A DNA stretch of 64,000 bases from Ancylobacter vacuolatus (GTDB lineage Bacteria > Pseudomonadota > Alphaproteobacteria > Rhizobiales > Xanthobacteraceae), in the NCBI RefSeq assembly GCF_030813595.1, contig NZ_JAUSUH010000006.1, positions 62,001 through 126,000 of the forward strand. The letters are read 5' to 3'. Shown piece by piece: positions 1-9,817 of this stretch. Position numbers and translations under genes: made by a program. A model generated the notes under the pieces. The model was given only the letters and a program-made list of their open reading frames with translations, did no database searches and was not told the origin of the DNA. Every line of letters begins with the position of its first letter. Within the stretch, counting starts at the first letter, position 1.

Positions 1-699
1 GTGATGCTGGCGACCGAGCGGGGGCCGCCACCGGACCAGCAGCGCCTGGCGCAGCTGCTGAGCGACGGCCTGGCGCGCGCGCCGCTCAAACTGGCGCGGG
101 TGGAGAGCGCCGTCAGCGTGGTCGACGGCGTGGCACGCACCAGCGCCGCCCGGCTGGCGATGGGCGAGCAGCGTTTCGGGCTGAGCGGGGCGCTCGATAT
201 TCCCGCCCTGAGCTTCGAGGCCACGCTGGAGATGCAGGACGTCGCCAGTGTGGGCCTGCCGGCGGCTCCGGCGGCGGCTGTGCAGTGGCGGGGCCCACTT
301 GCGGCGCCGGAGCGCCGTTTCGACCTGACGGCGCTGAGCACCGCCATCAACATGCGGGCGCTGGAGCGGGAGACCAAGCGGCTGGAGGCAGAATATGGCC
401 GCACGCCGCTGACCGATGGCGGCGAGGCGACGGACACCCCGCCGGTGCGCCGGCCCGCCCCCGCCCCGCAGGCGGCGCCGCGCGCGGCCGCCCCGAATGC
501 CGCGCCGCGGCGGGTGCCGGCAACACCGGCCGTCCCGCGCGTGCCGGGCAGCCCGGCCGTGCCGCCGCCTTATTATGGGCAGTATACCCCGCCAGAGGCG
601 CTCGCACCGGGCAGCGCCGCGCCGCCGCTGGCCCCGCCGGTGGACATTCCCAATGACCCGCTGCGCAACCGCATCATTCTGCCGCCACTTGCGCCGTGA
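1..699 (+). CDS. AsmA-like protein, C-terminal fragment
   Basis: The frame is open from the window edge, so this is probably only the C-terminal 232 residues of a longer protein. Residues 20-125 resemble the end of AsmA family proteins, the large periplasmic envelope proteins: a beta-rich stretch with 'ALDIPALSFEATLEM' and a terminal 'ALSTAINMRALERETKRLE'. In that family the last helix is often followed by a disordered tail. Residues 140-232 are such a tail, rich in proline and alanine (PAPAPQAAPRAAAPNAAP type). The GTG at base 1 is an artefact of the cut and should not be read as a start. Family assignment is by pattern only; the tail is low complexity and uninformative. Confidence 0.6.
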   Translation: MMLATERGPPPDQQRLAQLLSDGLARAPLKLARVESAVSVVDGVARTSAARLAMGEQRFGLSGALDIPALSFEATLEMQDVASVGLPAAPAAAVQWRGPLAAPERRFDLTALSTAINMRALERETKRLEAEYGRTPLTDGGEATDTPPVRRPAPAPQAAPRAAAPNAAPRRVPATPAVPRVPGSPAVPPPYYGQYTPPEALAPGSAAPPLAPPVDIPNDPLRNRIILPPLAP

Positions 700-734
700 G
701 GCCGGGGCAGGCCATTCGCGCCCGGCGCGCCAGT

Positions 735-1628
735 TCAGGCGTCGACGAAGTCGTGGGCCGCGTAGCCCTGGAGATAGAGCAGGGCGGTGAGGTCGCCATG
801 GTCGATGCGCACCTGCGCCGCCGCCGCCACCGCCGGCTTGGCGTGGTAGGCGACGCCGAGCCCGGCCTCGCCGATCATGGCGAGATCATTGGCGCCGTCG
901 CCGACAGCGAGCGTTTCGGCAGGAGCGAGGCCGAGGCTGGTGCGCCACTCGACCAGCGAGGCCAGTTTGGCCTCGCGGCCGAGGATCGGCTCCTCGACCA
1001 GGCCGGCGAAGCTGTCGCCATCGGCGATCAGCACATTGGCGCGGTGGTCGTCGAAGCCGATCATCGCCGCGACGCGCTCCGTGAACAGGGTGAAGCCGCC
1101 GGAGACCAGCAGCGTGCGGGTGCCATGCGCCTTCATCGTCCGCACCAGTGCGGTGCCACCTGGGGTGAGGCGGATTCGCTCGGCGATCACCGTGTCGACC
1201 ACGGCGAGCGGCAGGCCTTTCAGCAGCGCTACCCGCTCGCGCAGCGCGGGCTCGAAGGCGATCTCGCCGCGCATGGCGCGCTCGGTGATGGCGGCGACAT
1301 GCGCCTTCATGCCGGCATAATCGGCCAGTTCGTCAATGCACTCCTGCCCGATCATGGTGGAATCCATGTCGGCGAGAAACAGCTTCTTGCGCCGTCCCTC
1401 GGCGGGCAGCAGCGCCACGTCGACCGGGGCGCCGGCCAGTGCCGTGCGCAACGCCGCGATGTCGGCCGCGCCGGCATGCTCGATCTCGGCGGCGATGCCG
1501 GGATTGAGCCACCGCGCCGCGCCGGGGGCGGGCAGGGCGGCGCGGGCACGGGCAAGCAGCGCGTCATCCACCACGGGGGCGGCCGGGTGCGCGATGAGGA
1601 CGACGATATGGGACAGGGATTCGGACAT
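735..1628 (-). CDS. serB: Phosphoserine phosphatase SerB
   Basis: This enzyme makes L-serine from O-phosphoserine, the last step of the phosphorylated serine pathway. It is a cytoplasmic HAD-fold enzyme. Residues 1-80 form the weakly conserved N-terminal regulatory (ACT-like) part. HAD motif I is [16 protein letters not shown], with the nucleophile D87 and general acid D89. Motif II is the serine in [15 protein letters not shown] (near residue 175), and motif III/IV is [11 protein letters not shown] (near 240). The length of 297 residues fits the family. It is divergent from miaA, with 50 bases between the two starts. serB and miaA are commonly neighbours in Rhizobiales. Confidence 0.95.
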   Translation of the reverse strand: MSESLSHIVVLIAHPAAPVVDDALLARARAALPAPGAARWLNPGIAAEIEHAGAADIAALRTALAGAPVDVALLPAEGRRKKLFLADMDSTMIGQECIDELADYAGMKAHVAAITERAMRGEIAFEPALRERVALLKGLPLAVVDTVIAERIRLTPGGTALVRTMKAHGTRTLLVSGGFTLFTERVAAMIGFDDHRANVLIADGDSFAGLVEEPILGREAKLASLVEWRTSLGLAPAETLAVGDGANDLAMIGEAGLGVAYHAKPAVAAAAQVRIDHGDLTALLYLQGYAAHDFVDA

Positions 1629-1678
1629 GGCTGCGACTGGGACCTTGCCGCCGGGCCGGCGTCGGGCAAAAAGGCAGG

Positions 1679-2629
1679 ATGGAAACCCGGAAGAGCGAGG
1701 CGGACGTGACCGCGAGAGCTGCGCGCCCGCGCGCCGTGCTTATTGCAGGACCGACTGCGAGCGGCAAGTCGGCGCTGGCGCTTGACCTCGCCGAGCGCAC
1801 GGGCGGCGTGGTCATCAACGCCGATTCCATGCAGGTCTATCGCGACCTCCGGGTGCTCTCGGCGCGGCCGACGCGAGAGGAAGAGGCGCGGGCGCCGCAT
1901 CGGCTCTACGGCCATGTCGACGGGGGTGAGGACTATTCGGTCGCGCACTGGCTTGACGAGGCGGCGGCCGTGTTGGGCGAGGCGGAGCGCGCGGGCCGCC
2001 TGCCGATCTTCACCGGCGGCACCGGGCTCTATTTCAAGGCGCTGACGCAAGGTCTCTCGCCAATCCCGGCCATACCGGCTGAGATTCGCGAAAGGGTGCG
2101 CGGTCTTGGCCTCGACGCGCCGGACCTTTATGCGCGGCTGGCGGCGGTGGACCCGGAGACGGCGGCGCGACTGCGACCGTCCGACACGCAAAGGCTGATG
2201 CGGGCGCTGGAGGTTTACGAGGCGACGGGCCGCCCGCTGGCACGCTGGCAGGAGGAACGGGGCGAGGCACCGGTGCTGGCGGCGGCGGAGTGCGTGCGGC
2301 TTTTCCTCGCCACCGACCGGACGGCGCTGCGGGCACGCATCGCCGAGCGCTTTCACGCCATGATGGGAGAGGGCGCGCTGGAGGAGGCGCGGGCTCTGCT
2401 GGCGCGCGGCCTGCCGGCGGATCGCACGCTGCTCAAGGCGCACGGCATGCCCTGGTTCGCCCGCCATCTCGCCGGCGAGATTCCGCTGGAGGCGGCGGTG
2501 GAGGGGGCGATCCTCGACACGCGGCACTATGCCAAGCGGCAGGACACCTGGTTCCGCCACCAACTGGAAGGCTGGACCGCGCTGCCTAAGGAAGACGCGG
2601 CCGCGTTTCTGGCGCAGGCGGTGGGGTGA
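1679..2629 (+). CDS. miaA: tRNA dimethylallyltransferase MiaA
   Basis: MiaA transfers a dimethylallyl group from DMAPP to N6 of A37 in tRNAs that read UNN codons. The P-loop [11 protein letters not shown] lies at residues 24-34 and the nucleotide/substrate motif [13 protein letters not shown] follows at about 45-57. [12 protein letters not shown] and the C-terminal segment [15 protein letters not shown] are also typical. The length of 316 residues is normal. The start is open: ATG 1679 has an AAGG-type site very close to it, whereas an in-frame GTG at 1706 is preceded by GAGCGAGG with 5-base spacing and would remove nine residues. Both keep the P-loop. Confidence 0.95.
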   Translation: METRKSEADVTARAARPRAVLIAGPTASGKSALALDLAERTGGVVINADSMQVYRDLRVLSARPTREEEARAPHRLYGHVDGGEDYSVAHWLDEAAAVLGEAERAGRLPIFTGGTGLYFKALTQGLSPIPAIPAEIRERVRGLGLDAPDLYARLAAVDPETAARLRPSDTQRLMRALEVYEATGRPLARWQEERGEAPVLAAAECVRLFLATDRTALRARIAERFHAMMGEGALEEARALLARGLPADRTLLKAHGMPWFARHLAGEIPLEAAVEGAILDTRHYAKRQDTWFRHQLEGWTALPKEDAAAFLAQAVG

Positions 2630-2632
2630 GGC

Positions 2633-3619
2633 TCAGGCCCGCGCCGTACGCCTCGCGGGGAGCGGGCGCAGCCGGAGCACGATCTCGCTCGCCAGCGCAA
2701 CGCCGAGGCCGGCACCGGCGACCCACCAGCTCGGGCTGATGGCGTAGGCGAAGGAGAGATTCGCCGCCAGCACCCGCGCCGGGTCGATGCCGGTGGCGGC
2801 GGCGTACCAGCCCGCCTCGATCAGCGCGGTCAACAGCCCGGAGGCGGCAGCGAGCGCCGAGAGGTTCAGAAAGCCGGTGCCGCGCCCGTAATGCTGCATC
2901 ATCCGCCAGCCCATCAGCCAGACGAAGAAGCCGGTCATCAGCACCGGCTGGGTCACGTCGAGTTTCTGCTGCATAAAAAAATGCAGCAGGGCGAGCGCGG
3001 TGGCGGGATAGACCAACTGGTGCAGCCGGTTCCAGCGCGGCCCGCCCAGCCCGCGGATGGCGCCGTCCCAGGAGGTGGCCGACAGCGCGGCGAAGGCGAG
3101 CAGCGCGACGAAGCCGATGGTGAGATAGATGCGCAGCACGATCTCACTGGCCGCCGTGGCGAGGCTGCCAGTGTCGACGAGATAGACAACGAAATGCACG
3201 CCGATGAGGAAGGCGGCGCCGAGCCCGAGCGTGCGCCGCGTGAGCAGCAGCTTCGGCCAGTTGAACAGCCGACGCGCCGGCGTGACCGCGAGCGAGATGA
3301 GCAGAAGACGCACCGCCCAGTCGCCGACGAACAGGATGATCTGGATCAGCGGGCGGGCGCCCAGCGCCGCTTCGCCCCCCAGCGCCCCGCCGGGCGCAGG
3401 ACCGCCCAAACCCGGCCCGCCGAGACCGGGGGCGCCGAGACCGGGGGCGCCCAAACCCGGCGCATCCAGTCCCGGGCCACCAAGGCCGGGGGCGTCCGGC
3501 GCGGCGAAGCCGCCGCCGAGCGCCTGAGCCAGCAGCAGGCCAAGGGGGAAGAGGACGACCAGCAGCGCGCCGATCTTCTCGGGGCTGAGCTTGCCGGAAT
3601 TCTCGCGCAGGAAGGGCAT
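2633..3619 (-). CDS. msrQ: MsrQ-type heme membrane protein with a Pro-Gly-Leu repeat insert
   Basis: MsrQ is the heme-b inner-membrane subunit that passes electrons to the periplasmic methionine sulfoxide reductase MsrP. The family core is visible: PLIQIILFVGDWAVRLLL, LAVTPARRLFNW, RRTLGLGAAFLIGVHFVVY with a conserved helix histidine, WNRLHQLVYPATALALLHF with two further histidines, and several more membrane helices. Family members are usually about 200-220 residues; this one is 328. The excess is an insert at residues 40-88 between the first helix and the GARPL segment (PGLxx pentapeptides) and an extra C-terminal part of about 80 residues with two helices. No msrP gene lies next to it in the window. 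It follows purEK, 140 bases downstream of purK. Confidence 0.8.
   Translation of the reverse strand: MPFLRENSGKLSPEKIGALLVVLFPLGLLLAQALGGGFAAPDAPGLGGPGLDAPGLGAPGLGAPGLGGPGLGGPAPGGALGGEAALGARPLIQIILFVGDWAVRLLLISLAVTPARRLFNWPKLLLTRRTLGLGAAFLIGVHFVVYLVDTGSLATAASEIVLRIYLTIGFVALLAFAALSATSWDGAIRGLGGPRWNRLHQLVYPATALALLHFFMQQKLDVTQPVLMTGFFVWLMGWRMMQHYGRGTGFLNLSALAAASGLLTALIEAGWYAAATGIDPARVLAANLSFAYAISPSWWVAGAGLGVALASEIVLRLRPLPARRTARA
3401..3490 (-). repeat. 15-bp coding tandem repeat (PGLxx pentapeptide x6)
   Basis: Six consecutive PGLxx pentapeptides (residues 44-73 of the MsrQ-type protein) are encoded by a 15-bp repeat unit. They are followed by degenerate units (PAPGG, ALGG). The array sits in the loop between the first membrane helix and the GARPL segment, predicted to be outside the cytoplasm. 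Such arrays can change copy number by slippage without breaking the frame. Confidence 0.85.
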
Positions 3620-3759
3620 GGACGGTCCGCTGGGGTCGATGACGGGGCAGTTCCCCGCCTATACGCCCGCAGCGGCGTCCGTATTTCAACAGCGGCGCGC
3701 ACGATGGCGTGATGGATCGCCGCGCCTCCGTGCAAACGGAGAAGGAGCCGCCTGCGCCC

Positions 3760-4851
3760 TCACTCCTCGAAAATGCGCGTCACATGGCCCATCTTGCGGC
3801 CGGGGCGGGCTTCGGCCTTGCCATAGAGGTGCAGATGCGCGCCCGGCTCGTCCAGAATGGCCTGCCAGTCGTCGGCCTCGTCGCCGATGAGATTGGTCAT
3901 CTCGACCTGGCCGAGCCGCTCCACCGCGCCGAGCGGCCAGCCGGCAATGGCCCGCACATGCTGCTCGAACTGGCTGGTGACGGCCCCGTCCAGCGTCCAG
4001 TGGCCGGAATTATGCACGCGCGGGGCGATCTCGTTGACGATCACCCCCTGCGCGCCGTCCACCACCACGAGGAACATCTCGACCGCGAACACGCCGACAT
4101 AGCCCAGCGCCTCGCCGATGCGGCGGGCGATCTCGCGGGCCACCGCATCCACCGCCGGTGTCACGTCGGCCGGCACGGTGGAGCGGTAGAGAATGTGATG
4201 GCGGTGCTCGTTCTCCGTCACCTCATAGGCCTTGAAGCGGCCGTCCTCGGTGCGGGCGGCGACCACCGAGACTTCGCGCTCGAACGGCACGAAGCCCTCC
4301 AGTATCGAGGGGTGGTGGCCCACCGCCTTGAAGGCAGCGGCGGCATCGTCGCCCTCGCGGATGATGATCTGGCCCTTACCATCATAGCCGAAGCGCCGGG
4401 TCTTCAGCACGGCCGGGCGGCCGATCTCGGCAAGCGCGGCTTCCAGTTCCGCCACGTCCTGCACGGCGGCGAAGGGCGCGGTCTCGATGCCGAGGCGGGA
4501 GACGAAGGTCTTCTCCTCCAGCCGGTCCTGGGTGATGCCGAGCGCCCGCGCGCCCGGATGCACCGGCACATGGCGGGAGAGGAACTCGGCAGTGTAGACC
4601 GGCACGTTCTCGAACTCATAGGTGACAACGTCGACCGCCTTGGCGAAGTGCTCCAGCGCGGCGAAGTCGTCATAGGCGGAGCGGGTGTGGGTGCCCGCGA
4701 CATCGAAGGCCGGGCTCCCCTCCTCGGGGGCGTAGATATGCGTCTTTAGCCCGAGAGGGGCGGCGGCAAGGGCGATCATGCGGGCAAGCTGCCCGCCGCC
4801 GAGGATGCCGATCGTGTCGCCGGGGGCGAGAATGCGGGAAGGGAAGCTCAT
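3760..4851 (-). CDS. purK: N5-carboxyaminoimidazole ribonucleotide synthase PurK
   Basis: PurK joins bicarbonate to AIR at the cost of ATP to form N5-CAIR in de novo purine synthesis. The protein of 363 residues opens with the glycine-rich [20 protein letters not shown] and contains the ATP-grasp segments [31 protein letters not shown] and [15 protein letters not shown]. The ATG at 4851 overlaps the purE stop (ATGA) and gives a normal N-terminus. The frame remains open upstream to 5229, but that part only shadows purE. The ORF lies downstream of purE in one transcription unit. Confidence 0.96.
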   Translation of the reverse strand: MSFPSRILAPGDTIGILGGGQLARMIALAAAPLGLKTHIYAPEEGSPAFDVAGTHTRSAYDDFAALEHFAKAVDVVTYEFENVPVYTAEFLSRHVPVHPGARALGITQDRLEEKTFVSRLGIETAPFAAVQDVAELEAALAEIGRPAVLKTRRFGYDGKGQIIIREGDDAAAAFKAVGHHPSILEGFVPFEREVSVVAARTEDGRFKAYEVTENEHRHHILYRSTVPADVTPAVDAVAREIARRIGEALGYVGVFAVEMFLVVVDGAQGVIVNEIAPRVHNSGHWTLDGAVTSQFEQHVRAIAGWPLGAVERLGQVEMTNLIGDEADDWQAILDEPGAHLHLYGKAEARPGRKMGHVTRIFEE

Positions 4852-5357
4852 TCCGGGCGCTCCGTCACGGCGGCGGTGCGCGCCGCGCGCCAGGCGTCCA
4901 GTCGGTTCGCCAGCGCCTCGTCGTTGAGGGCGAGCACGGCGGCCGCCAGCAGCGCGGCGTTGGTCGCCCCCGCCTTGCCGATGGCGAGCGTGCCCACCGG
5001 GATGCCGGCCGGCATCTGCACAATGGAATAGAGGCTGTCGAGGCCGGACAGCGCCTTCGATTCCACCGGCACGCCGAACACCGGAAGCGAGGTAAGCGAG
5101 GCGACCATGCCCGGCAGATGCGCGGCGCCGCCGGCGCCGGCGATGATGACCCGGGTGCCGGCCGCGCGCGCCCCCTTGGCGAAGGCGTACATGCGGTCCG
5201 GCGTGCGGTGGGCCGAGACGATGCGGCACTCATGGCCAATGCCGAGCGCATCAAGCGTTTCGGCAGCATGGCGCATGGTTTCCCAGTCGGACTGGCTGCC
5301 CATGATGATGGCGACGGGTCGATTGTCGGCGGCCATCCCGGCCGTCAGGTCGCTCAT
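4848..5357 (-). CDS. purE: N5-carboxyaminoimidazole ribonucleotide mutase PurE
   Basis: PurE moves the carboxyl group of N5-CAIR to C4 to give CAIR, the step after PurK. The 169-residue protein has the class I signatures [12 protein letters not shown] near the N-terminus, [31 protein letters not shown] and [24 protein letters not shown] 5357 (MSDLTAGM) is the best start, since the frame extends upstream without family similarity. It is translationally coupled to purK through a 4-base overlap. The promoter must lie in the divergent gap 5358-5654. Confidence 0.96.
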   Translation of the reverse strand: MSDLTAGMAADNRPVAIIMGSQSDWETMRHAAETLDALGIGHECRIVSAHRTPDRMYAFAKGARAAGTRVIIAGAGGAAHLPGMVASLTSLPVFGVPVESKALSGLDSLYSIVQMPAGIPVGTLAIGKAGATNAALLAAAVLALNDEALANRLDAWRAARTAAVTERPE

Positions 5358-5654
5358 TCTGTCTATCCGCACCTTTAGGGAAAGGCGGGGATTATAGGAA
5401 TCGGCGCCTTGGGAGCAAGGGAAGATGACAGCCAAGCCGGGTGGAGTTTGCCGGGAGACCGGTGGCTGCGGCAAGGATATGCTTAACAGAGCCTTTACCA
5501 AGCCCCGGCAAAGTGGCGGCCGAGAGATTCCCGGAGGATCCCCCTGCCGTGTTCGTGAGTTGAACCGTCTGTGGGCTGTGGTCAGATCGTCGCCGAATCC
5601 CTGCCGGGAAAGGCGAGGCCGGTCTGTCCGGGGCGGGAACAAGCGGAGAAGTCG
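5358..5654. other. Divergent intergenic region purE / L,D-transpeptidase
   Basis: This 297-base gap separates two divergent genes and must hold both promoters. It is visibly less GC-rich around 5465-5510 (ATATGCTTAACAGAGCC). It contains GANTC sites (for example near 5397, 5526 and 5594), the target of the alphaproteobacterial CcrM methylase. No RNA gene, repeat or convincing -35/-10 pair could be assigned by eye. Confidence 0.4.
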
Positions 5655-7751
5655 ATGTCCGGTCGCGGCGTAACGGGTAAGGGCGAGGGGCGCGGCGCGG
5701 TTCGCCCGAGGGCGGGCGCGGCGCGGCTGCTGACGGTGGCGGGTCTCGCCTTCGCGGCGGCCGGCAGTAGCGGCCTTTCCGTCATGGCGCAGGAAAACGG
5801 CATGGCGACCATGGGCAGCGCCATCGCCATTGACCGCGCCGGCGAGGGCACGGGCGACAGCCTCCCCGCTTTTAATTCTGACGCGGCGGGAATTCTGCGC
5901 TCCGGCGAGGCGGCGGCGGCATTGCCGGCGATTGCCGCTGACGATCAACCCTTCGATGCGACCGATCCGCGCCGTCCCAGCCCGGCACGCAGCGCGGCGC
6001 TGGCGCTGCAAAGTCCGGCCGCGCCCCTTGGCGCTGAGGTGGCTGCCGAGCCTGGGGCGGTGGTTCCATCCGCCGCACCGACGGTGGGCGATGGCGCGCC
6101 CGGCCTTGGCGAGGGCACGAACGGCACCGCGACAGAAAGTGGTGCCGCACCCGGACCGGCTCTGGCGGCTCCAGCCGTGTCGGCAGGCGAGACGGCATTT
6201 TCAAAGCGCCTCGCGGCCATCGTCGCGAGCGAGCTGGCGCGCTTCGCCGCCCGGTCCGCCGATCGAGAGGCGCTCACCGCCTATTACACGGCGCGGAACT
6301 TTCAGCCCGCCTTTACCGGGGAGGGCGGTCTCGCTCCGATTGGGCAGGTCGCGCTCGACACCTTCGCTGTGGCTGGGGCGGAAGGGCTCGATCCCGCCGA
6401 CTACGCCGTGCCGCCCTTGGCTGCCAATGCCGATGCGGCGCAGCTCGCCGAAACCGAGATGCGGCTGGCGGCGACGACACTGCTCTATGCGCGCCACGTG
6501 CAGAGCGGCCGGTTCGATCCCAAGACGCTGTCCAAGGATGTCGACCCGAGCCCGACCGTGCCGGATTCGGCGGCGGTTCTCGCGCGAGTCGCCGATGCGC
6601 GCGATCCGCAGGATGCACGGGCGGCCCTTGCCAGCTTCGCCCCGCAATACGACCAGTACCGACTGCTGAAGGAGCAGCTGGCGCAGCTGCAGGCTCAGGG
6701 GCAGGTGGTGTCCCACGCCCCCATTCCTCCCGGGCCTTCGCTGCGGCCTGGCGAGAGCGACCCGCGCGTGCCGCTGCTGCGCGCCCGTCTCGGCGTCGGC
6801 GTCGATGCCGGTGCGCAAGAGGGCGACGAATTTTATGATGACCGTCTGGTGGAGGCGGTGCGGGCCTTCCAGCGCCTTGCCGGCCAGTCAGTCGACGGCA
6901 TTGTCGGCCGCGGCACGCTGGCGGCGCTGAACGATGCCGGCGCTGATCCCATTCCAGACATCATCGCAAATATGGAGCGCTGGCGCTGGCTGCCGCACGA
7001 GGTCGCCCCAGCCTATGTGATGGTGAACATTCCGGAATTCATGGTTCGAATCGTGGTGGACGGGAGTCCCGTGCACGAGACCCGCGTGGTGGTCGGCAAA
7101 CCGGAAACGCAGACGCCGATCCTCAGCGAGAGCATGCAATATGCGGTGTTCAACCCGTCCTGGCATGTGCCGCCGAGCATCATCCGCAACGAGATGCTTC
7201 CCAAGCTGAGGGCGGACCCCTACGCGCTGGTGCGACAGGGCATCGATGTGGTGCGCAATGGACGGGTCATCGATCCCGGTACGGTGGACTGGCGTCGCGC
7301 CGGCACGCAGGGCTATTCGTTCCGGCAGGAGCCGGGCGAGCGCAATGCGCTGGGGCGCATGAAGTTCATGTTCCCCAACAAGCATTCGGTCTATCTGCAC
7401 GACACGCCGAGCCGGGCCCTGTTCGCCCGTGATCGCCGCGCCTTCAGCCATGGCTGCGTGCGCGTGCACGAGCCGATGGAATTCGCCGAGGCGCTGTTCG
7501 CCCTCGGCCGGCCGGGCGAGGGCTGGAGCCAGCAGCGGCTGTCGCGCCTGCTCGGCGGCGACGAGAAATCGCTGCCGCTGAAAAATAAATTTCCCGTCCA
7601 TCTCGTCTATTTCACCAGCTTCGTGGACGGAAACGGACGATTGGTGACGCGCGAGGATCTCTACGGCACCAACGCCGCCACCAAATCGGCGCTCGGTATT
7701 GGCGGCGCGCGCCAGTTTGCCGATCGCCGGGCGGACACGGTGCGGCGCTGA
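5655..7751 (+). CDS. L,D-transpeptidase (LdtD/YcbB type)
   Basis: This is a periplasmic enzyme predicted to form 3-3 (meso-DAP to meso-DAP) crosslinks in peptidoglycan. With the start at ATG 5655 (GGAGAAG at 5645-5651) the protein has 698 residues. An Arg-rich N-region and hydrophobic signal segment end near SVMAQEN. An Ala/Gly-rich low-complexity stretch follows (about 50-175), then a YcbB-type scaffold region, a peptidoglycan-binding segment ([19 protein letters not shown], about 400-425) and the YkuD catalytic domain. That domain includes [15 protein letters not shown] and [10 protein letters not shown], with catalytic C601 and H599. The Ala-rich linker is longer than in E. coli LdtD. The next gene is a MepK-like peptidase, the same pairing as ycbB-ycbK in E. 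coli. Confidence 0.92.
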   Translation: MSGRGVTGKGEGRGAVRPRAGAARLLTVAGLAFAAAGSSGLSVMAQENGMATMGSAIAIDRAGEGTGDSLPAFNSDAAGILRSGEAAAALPAIAADDQPFDATDPRRPSPARSAALALQSPAAPLGAEVAAEPGAVVPSAAPTVGDGAPGLGEGTNGTATESGAAPGPALAAPAVSAGETAFSKRLAAIVASELARFAARSADREALTAYYTARNFQPAFTGEGGLAPIGQVALDTFAVAGAEGLDPADYAVPPLAANADAAQLAETEMRLAATTLLYARHVQSGRFDPKTLSKDVDPSPTVPDSAAVLARVADARDPQDARAALASFAPQYDQYRLLKEQLAQLQAQGQVVSHAPIPPGPSLRPGESDPRVPLLRARLGVGVDAGAQEGDEFYDDRLVEAVRAFQRLAGQSVDGIVGRGTLAALNDAGADPIPDIIANMERWRWLPHEVAPAYVMVNIPEFMVRIVVDGSPVHETRVVVGKPETQTPILSESMQYAVFNPSWHVPPSIIRNEMLPKLRADPYALVRQGIDVVRNGRVIDPGTVDWRRAGTQGYSFRQEPGERNALGRMKFMFPNKHSVYLHDTPSRALFARDRRAFSHGCVRVHEPMEFAEALFALGRPGEGWSQQRLSRLLGGDEKSLPLKNKFPVHLVYFTSFVDGNGRLVTREDLYGTNAATKSALGIGGARQFADRRADTVRR

Positions 7752-7944
7752 GGTCGAAAAGGCAGCTCCGCACCAGCGCGCTGTGGCTCTATGGGCACGG
7801 TCGAGCATAAACCGTGTCCGAGCGTGGTAATCCCTCGCGAATTTGACTGCGCGGCACTCTTTTGCCACAGTCGGTTTCTAGTCCGAAAGGCAATAGGCGT
7901 GGGGGCGGGGTCGTAATGACCTCTTAACCAAACCCGACAAGACT

Positions 7945-9732
7945 ATGTTCACCAAGCGCGGTCCGGGCGCTCCTGCCCGTACCGTCTCAGGAAACGTTGA
8001 TATCGGGTCCCCGTCCTTGCGCATCACCCTTGCCCTCCGCTCGTCGAAATTCGCCAAGGTCGCCGCCATCGCGGCGGTTGCCACGCTGTGCGGCGCCGAT
8101 CTGCTGCAGGACGCGGTGGCCAATGGCGACACGCGCACGCTGACCTTCCATCACGTTCACTCCGGCGCCAACGCCACCGTGACCTTCAAGCGCAATGGCC
8201 GCTACGACCCGGCGGCGCTGAAGCAGCTCAACGTCCTCATGCAGGATTGGCGGCGCAAGGAATCCATCGACATGGATCCCCGGCTGTTCGACATCGTCTG
8301 GGAAGTCTATCGCGAGGTCGATGCGACGCAGCCGATCCAGGTGATCGGCGGCTACCGTTCGCCGGCGACCAACGCGATGCTGCGCTCGCGCTCGCGCGGC
8401 GTCGCCCAGACGAGCTTGCACACCCAGGGCAAGGCGATGGACTTCTACATTCCGGGGGTCTCGCTGGCGAAGGTGCGTGAGGCGGGGCTGCGGCTGCAGC
8501 GCGGCGGCGTCGGCTTCTACCCAACCTCCGGATCGCCCTTCGTGCATATGGACACGGGCGGCGTGCGCCACTGGCCGCGCATGAGTCGGCCCGAGCTTGC
8601 CCGCGTCTTCCCGGACGGCAAGACCGTTCATGTCCCGGCTGACGGCAAGCCGATGTCCGGCTACGCCTCCGCCCTGGCCCAGGTCGAATCGCGGGGCAGC
8701 GAGCCGGGCGGCGCCGGTGCCGCCTTCGCCGGCCTTCCCGGCGGCAATGATCCCAAGCGCCGGGTGGCGGCGAACGGCGCTCAGCCGAAGAACATTTTTG
8801 CCGGCCTGTTCACCAAGGACAGCGACGACGAGGAAGAGGCAACGCCGGCGGCCGCGCCTGCCGAGGAGGCACCGGCCCGGGTTGCGGCGGTGGCGCCGGC
8901 CCCGCCTGTCCCTTCCGAGCCCCAACAGGTGGCGCTGGCCGCTGCCGTCCCCACCCCCATGCCCCGCCCGGCGCTGCCGGCCGCGCCGGCGCCCGCCGTC
9001 GCATCGGCTGCTGCGCCGATCGCGCCCTTCGAGGTGGCCTCGCTCGGCGCGGTGCCGCTGCCCCAGCCCAATCCGCTGCCGCGCGGCGCGGTGGCTTCCG
9101 TGGCGGCGCCAGCCCCCCGTCCCGTCGCCTCGCGCGTCGCGCCCAGCGACAGGGCCGATCTCGCGGCGCTTGCCGCCGCCATTCCGCTGCCGGGCACGCC
9201 TGAAGCGACCAATAACCGGCAGATCGCCAGCGCCCTCTCCGGCGCGCCGCTGCCCCAGACCCGCCCCAGCGAAATGGGCGGGCTGCCGGAAGTGATCGTG
9301 CGCGGCACCAATGGCGAAGGCCCGGCGCTTGCCTATGCCGACGCCGCCGGCAGCGTGTTCACGGCGCCGCGGCTCCAGCCCGGCCGCGCGCCGGAGGTCG
9401 ATACGGCGACCGCCCGCGCCGCCCGTCCCGCCGGGGCGCCGGCCACGCAAGTCGCGCAGGCGCGTAAGCCTCAGCCCTATTCGCAGGCCATGGTCGCGGA
9501 AATCCGCCGCCTGTTCAGCGGCCCCAGTGTTTCCGGCAAGGTCTCCATGCACCTTCCCGAGCTCCGCCGTTTCGCCGCCTTCGTGCTGCCGCCGCGCCGC
9601 ATCGTCGCCGCGCAGTTCAGCCGCGACGGCGCCAAGGGTCTCTCGACCACGCAATTCTCCGGCGAGGCGGTAGTGGCGGTGCCTGTGGTGGCAATGATGA
9701 CCGGCCCCGCCCCGCTCAAGAAGGCGCTCTAA
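7945..9732 (+). CDS. DUF882 / MepK-like murein endopeptidase with long Pro/Ala tail
   Basis: DUF882 proteins are M15-fold zinc peptidases; E. coli MepK (YcbK) cleaves 3-3 crosslinks. Residues 60-235 hold the domain: LTFHHVHSGANATVTF, VIGGYRSPATNAML, SLHTQGKAMDFYI with H159 and D166 (spacing HxxxxxxD), and FVHMDTGGVRHW with H201. These three residues match the expected zinc ligands. A basic N-terminus and a hydrophobic segment (about 37-55) suggest export or anchoring. Residues 290-500 are proline/alanine-rich and probably disordered. The final 100 residues contain a more ordered segment (YSQAMVAEIRRLFSGPSV). Together with the upstream L,D-transpeptidase it forms a make-and-break pair for 3-3 crosslinks. 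Confidence 0.85.
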   Translation: MFTKRGPGAPARTVSGNVDIGSPSLRITLALRSSKFAKVAAIAAVATLCGADLLQDAVANGDTRTLTFHHVHSGANATVTFKRNGRYDPAALKQLNVLMQDWRRKESIDMDPRLFDIVWEVYREVDATQPIQVIGGYRSPATNAMLRSRSRGVAQTSLHTQGKAMDFYIPGVSLAKVREAGLRLQRGGVGFYPTSGSPFVHMDTGGVRHWPRMSRPELARVFPDGKTVHVPADGKPMSGYASALAQVESRGSEPGGAGAAFAGLPGGNDPKRRVAANGAQPKNIFAGLFTKDSDDEEEATPAAAPAEEAPARVAAVAPAPPVPSEPQQVALAAAVPTPMPRPALPAAPAPAVASAAAPIAPFEVASLGAVPLPQPNPLPRGAVASVAAPAPRPVASRVAPSDRADLAALAAAIPLPGTPEATNNRQIASALSGAPLPQTRPSEMGGLPEVIVRGTNGEGPALAYADAAGSVFTAPRLQPGRAPEVDTATARAARPAGAPATQVAQARKPQPYSQAMVAEIRRLFSGPSVSGKVSMHLPELRRFAAFVLPPRRIVAAQFSRDGAKGLSTTQFSGEAVVAVPVVAMMTGPAPLKKAL

Positions 9733-9751
9733 GTCACCACGCCAAACGGAA

Positions 9752-9772
9752 CGGGCGGCCACTGGCCGCCCG
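9752..9772. terminator. Hairpin between convergent genes
   Basis: A perfect 9-bp stem (9752-9760 with 9764-9772) has a 3-base ACT loop. It lies in the 85-base gap between the convergent DUF882 gene and gapR. No T-run follows on either strand, so intrinsic termination is only plausible. Confidence 0.45.
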
Positions 9773-9817
9773 GTCGGTCTGATCGGCTGGTTGGTCGACG
9801 CGACGCTTCCGCCGCAA

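Noticed and set aside
696..1709. 337-residue open frame antisense to serB
   Set aside because: Complete HAD motifs are on the other strand; this frame has low-complexity Arg/Gly/His composition only.
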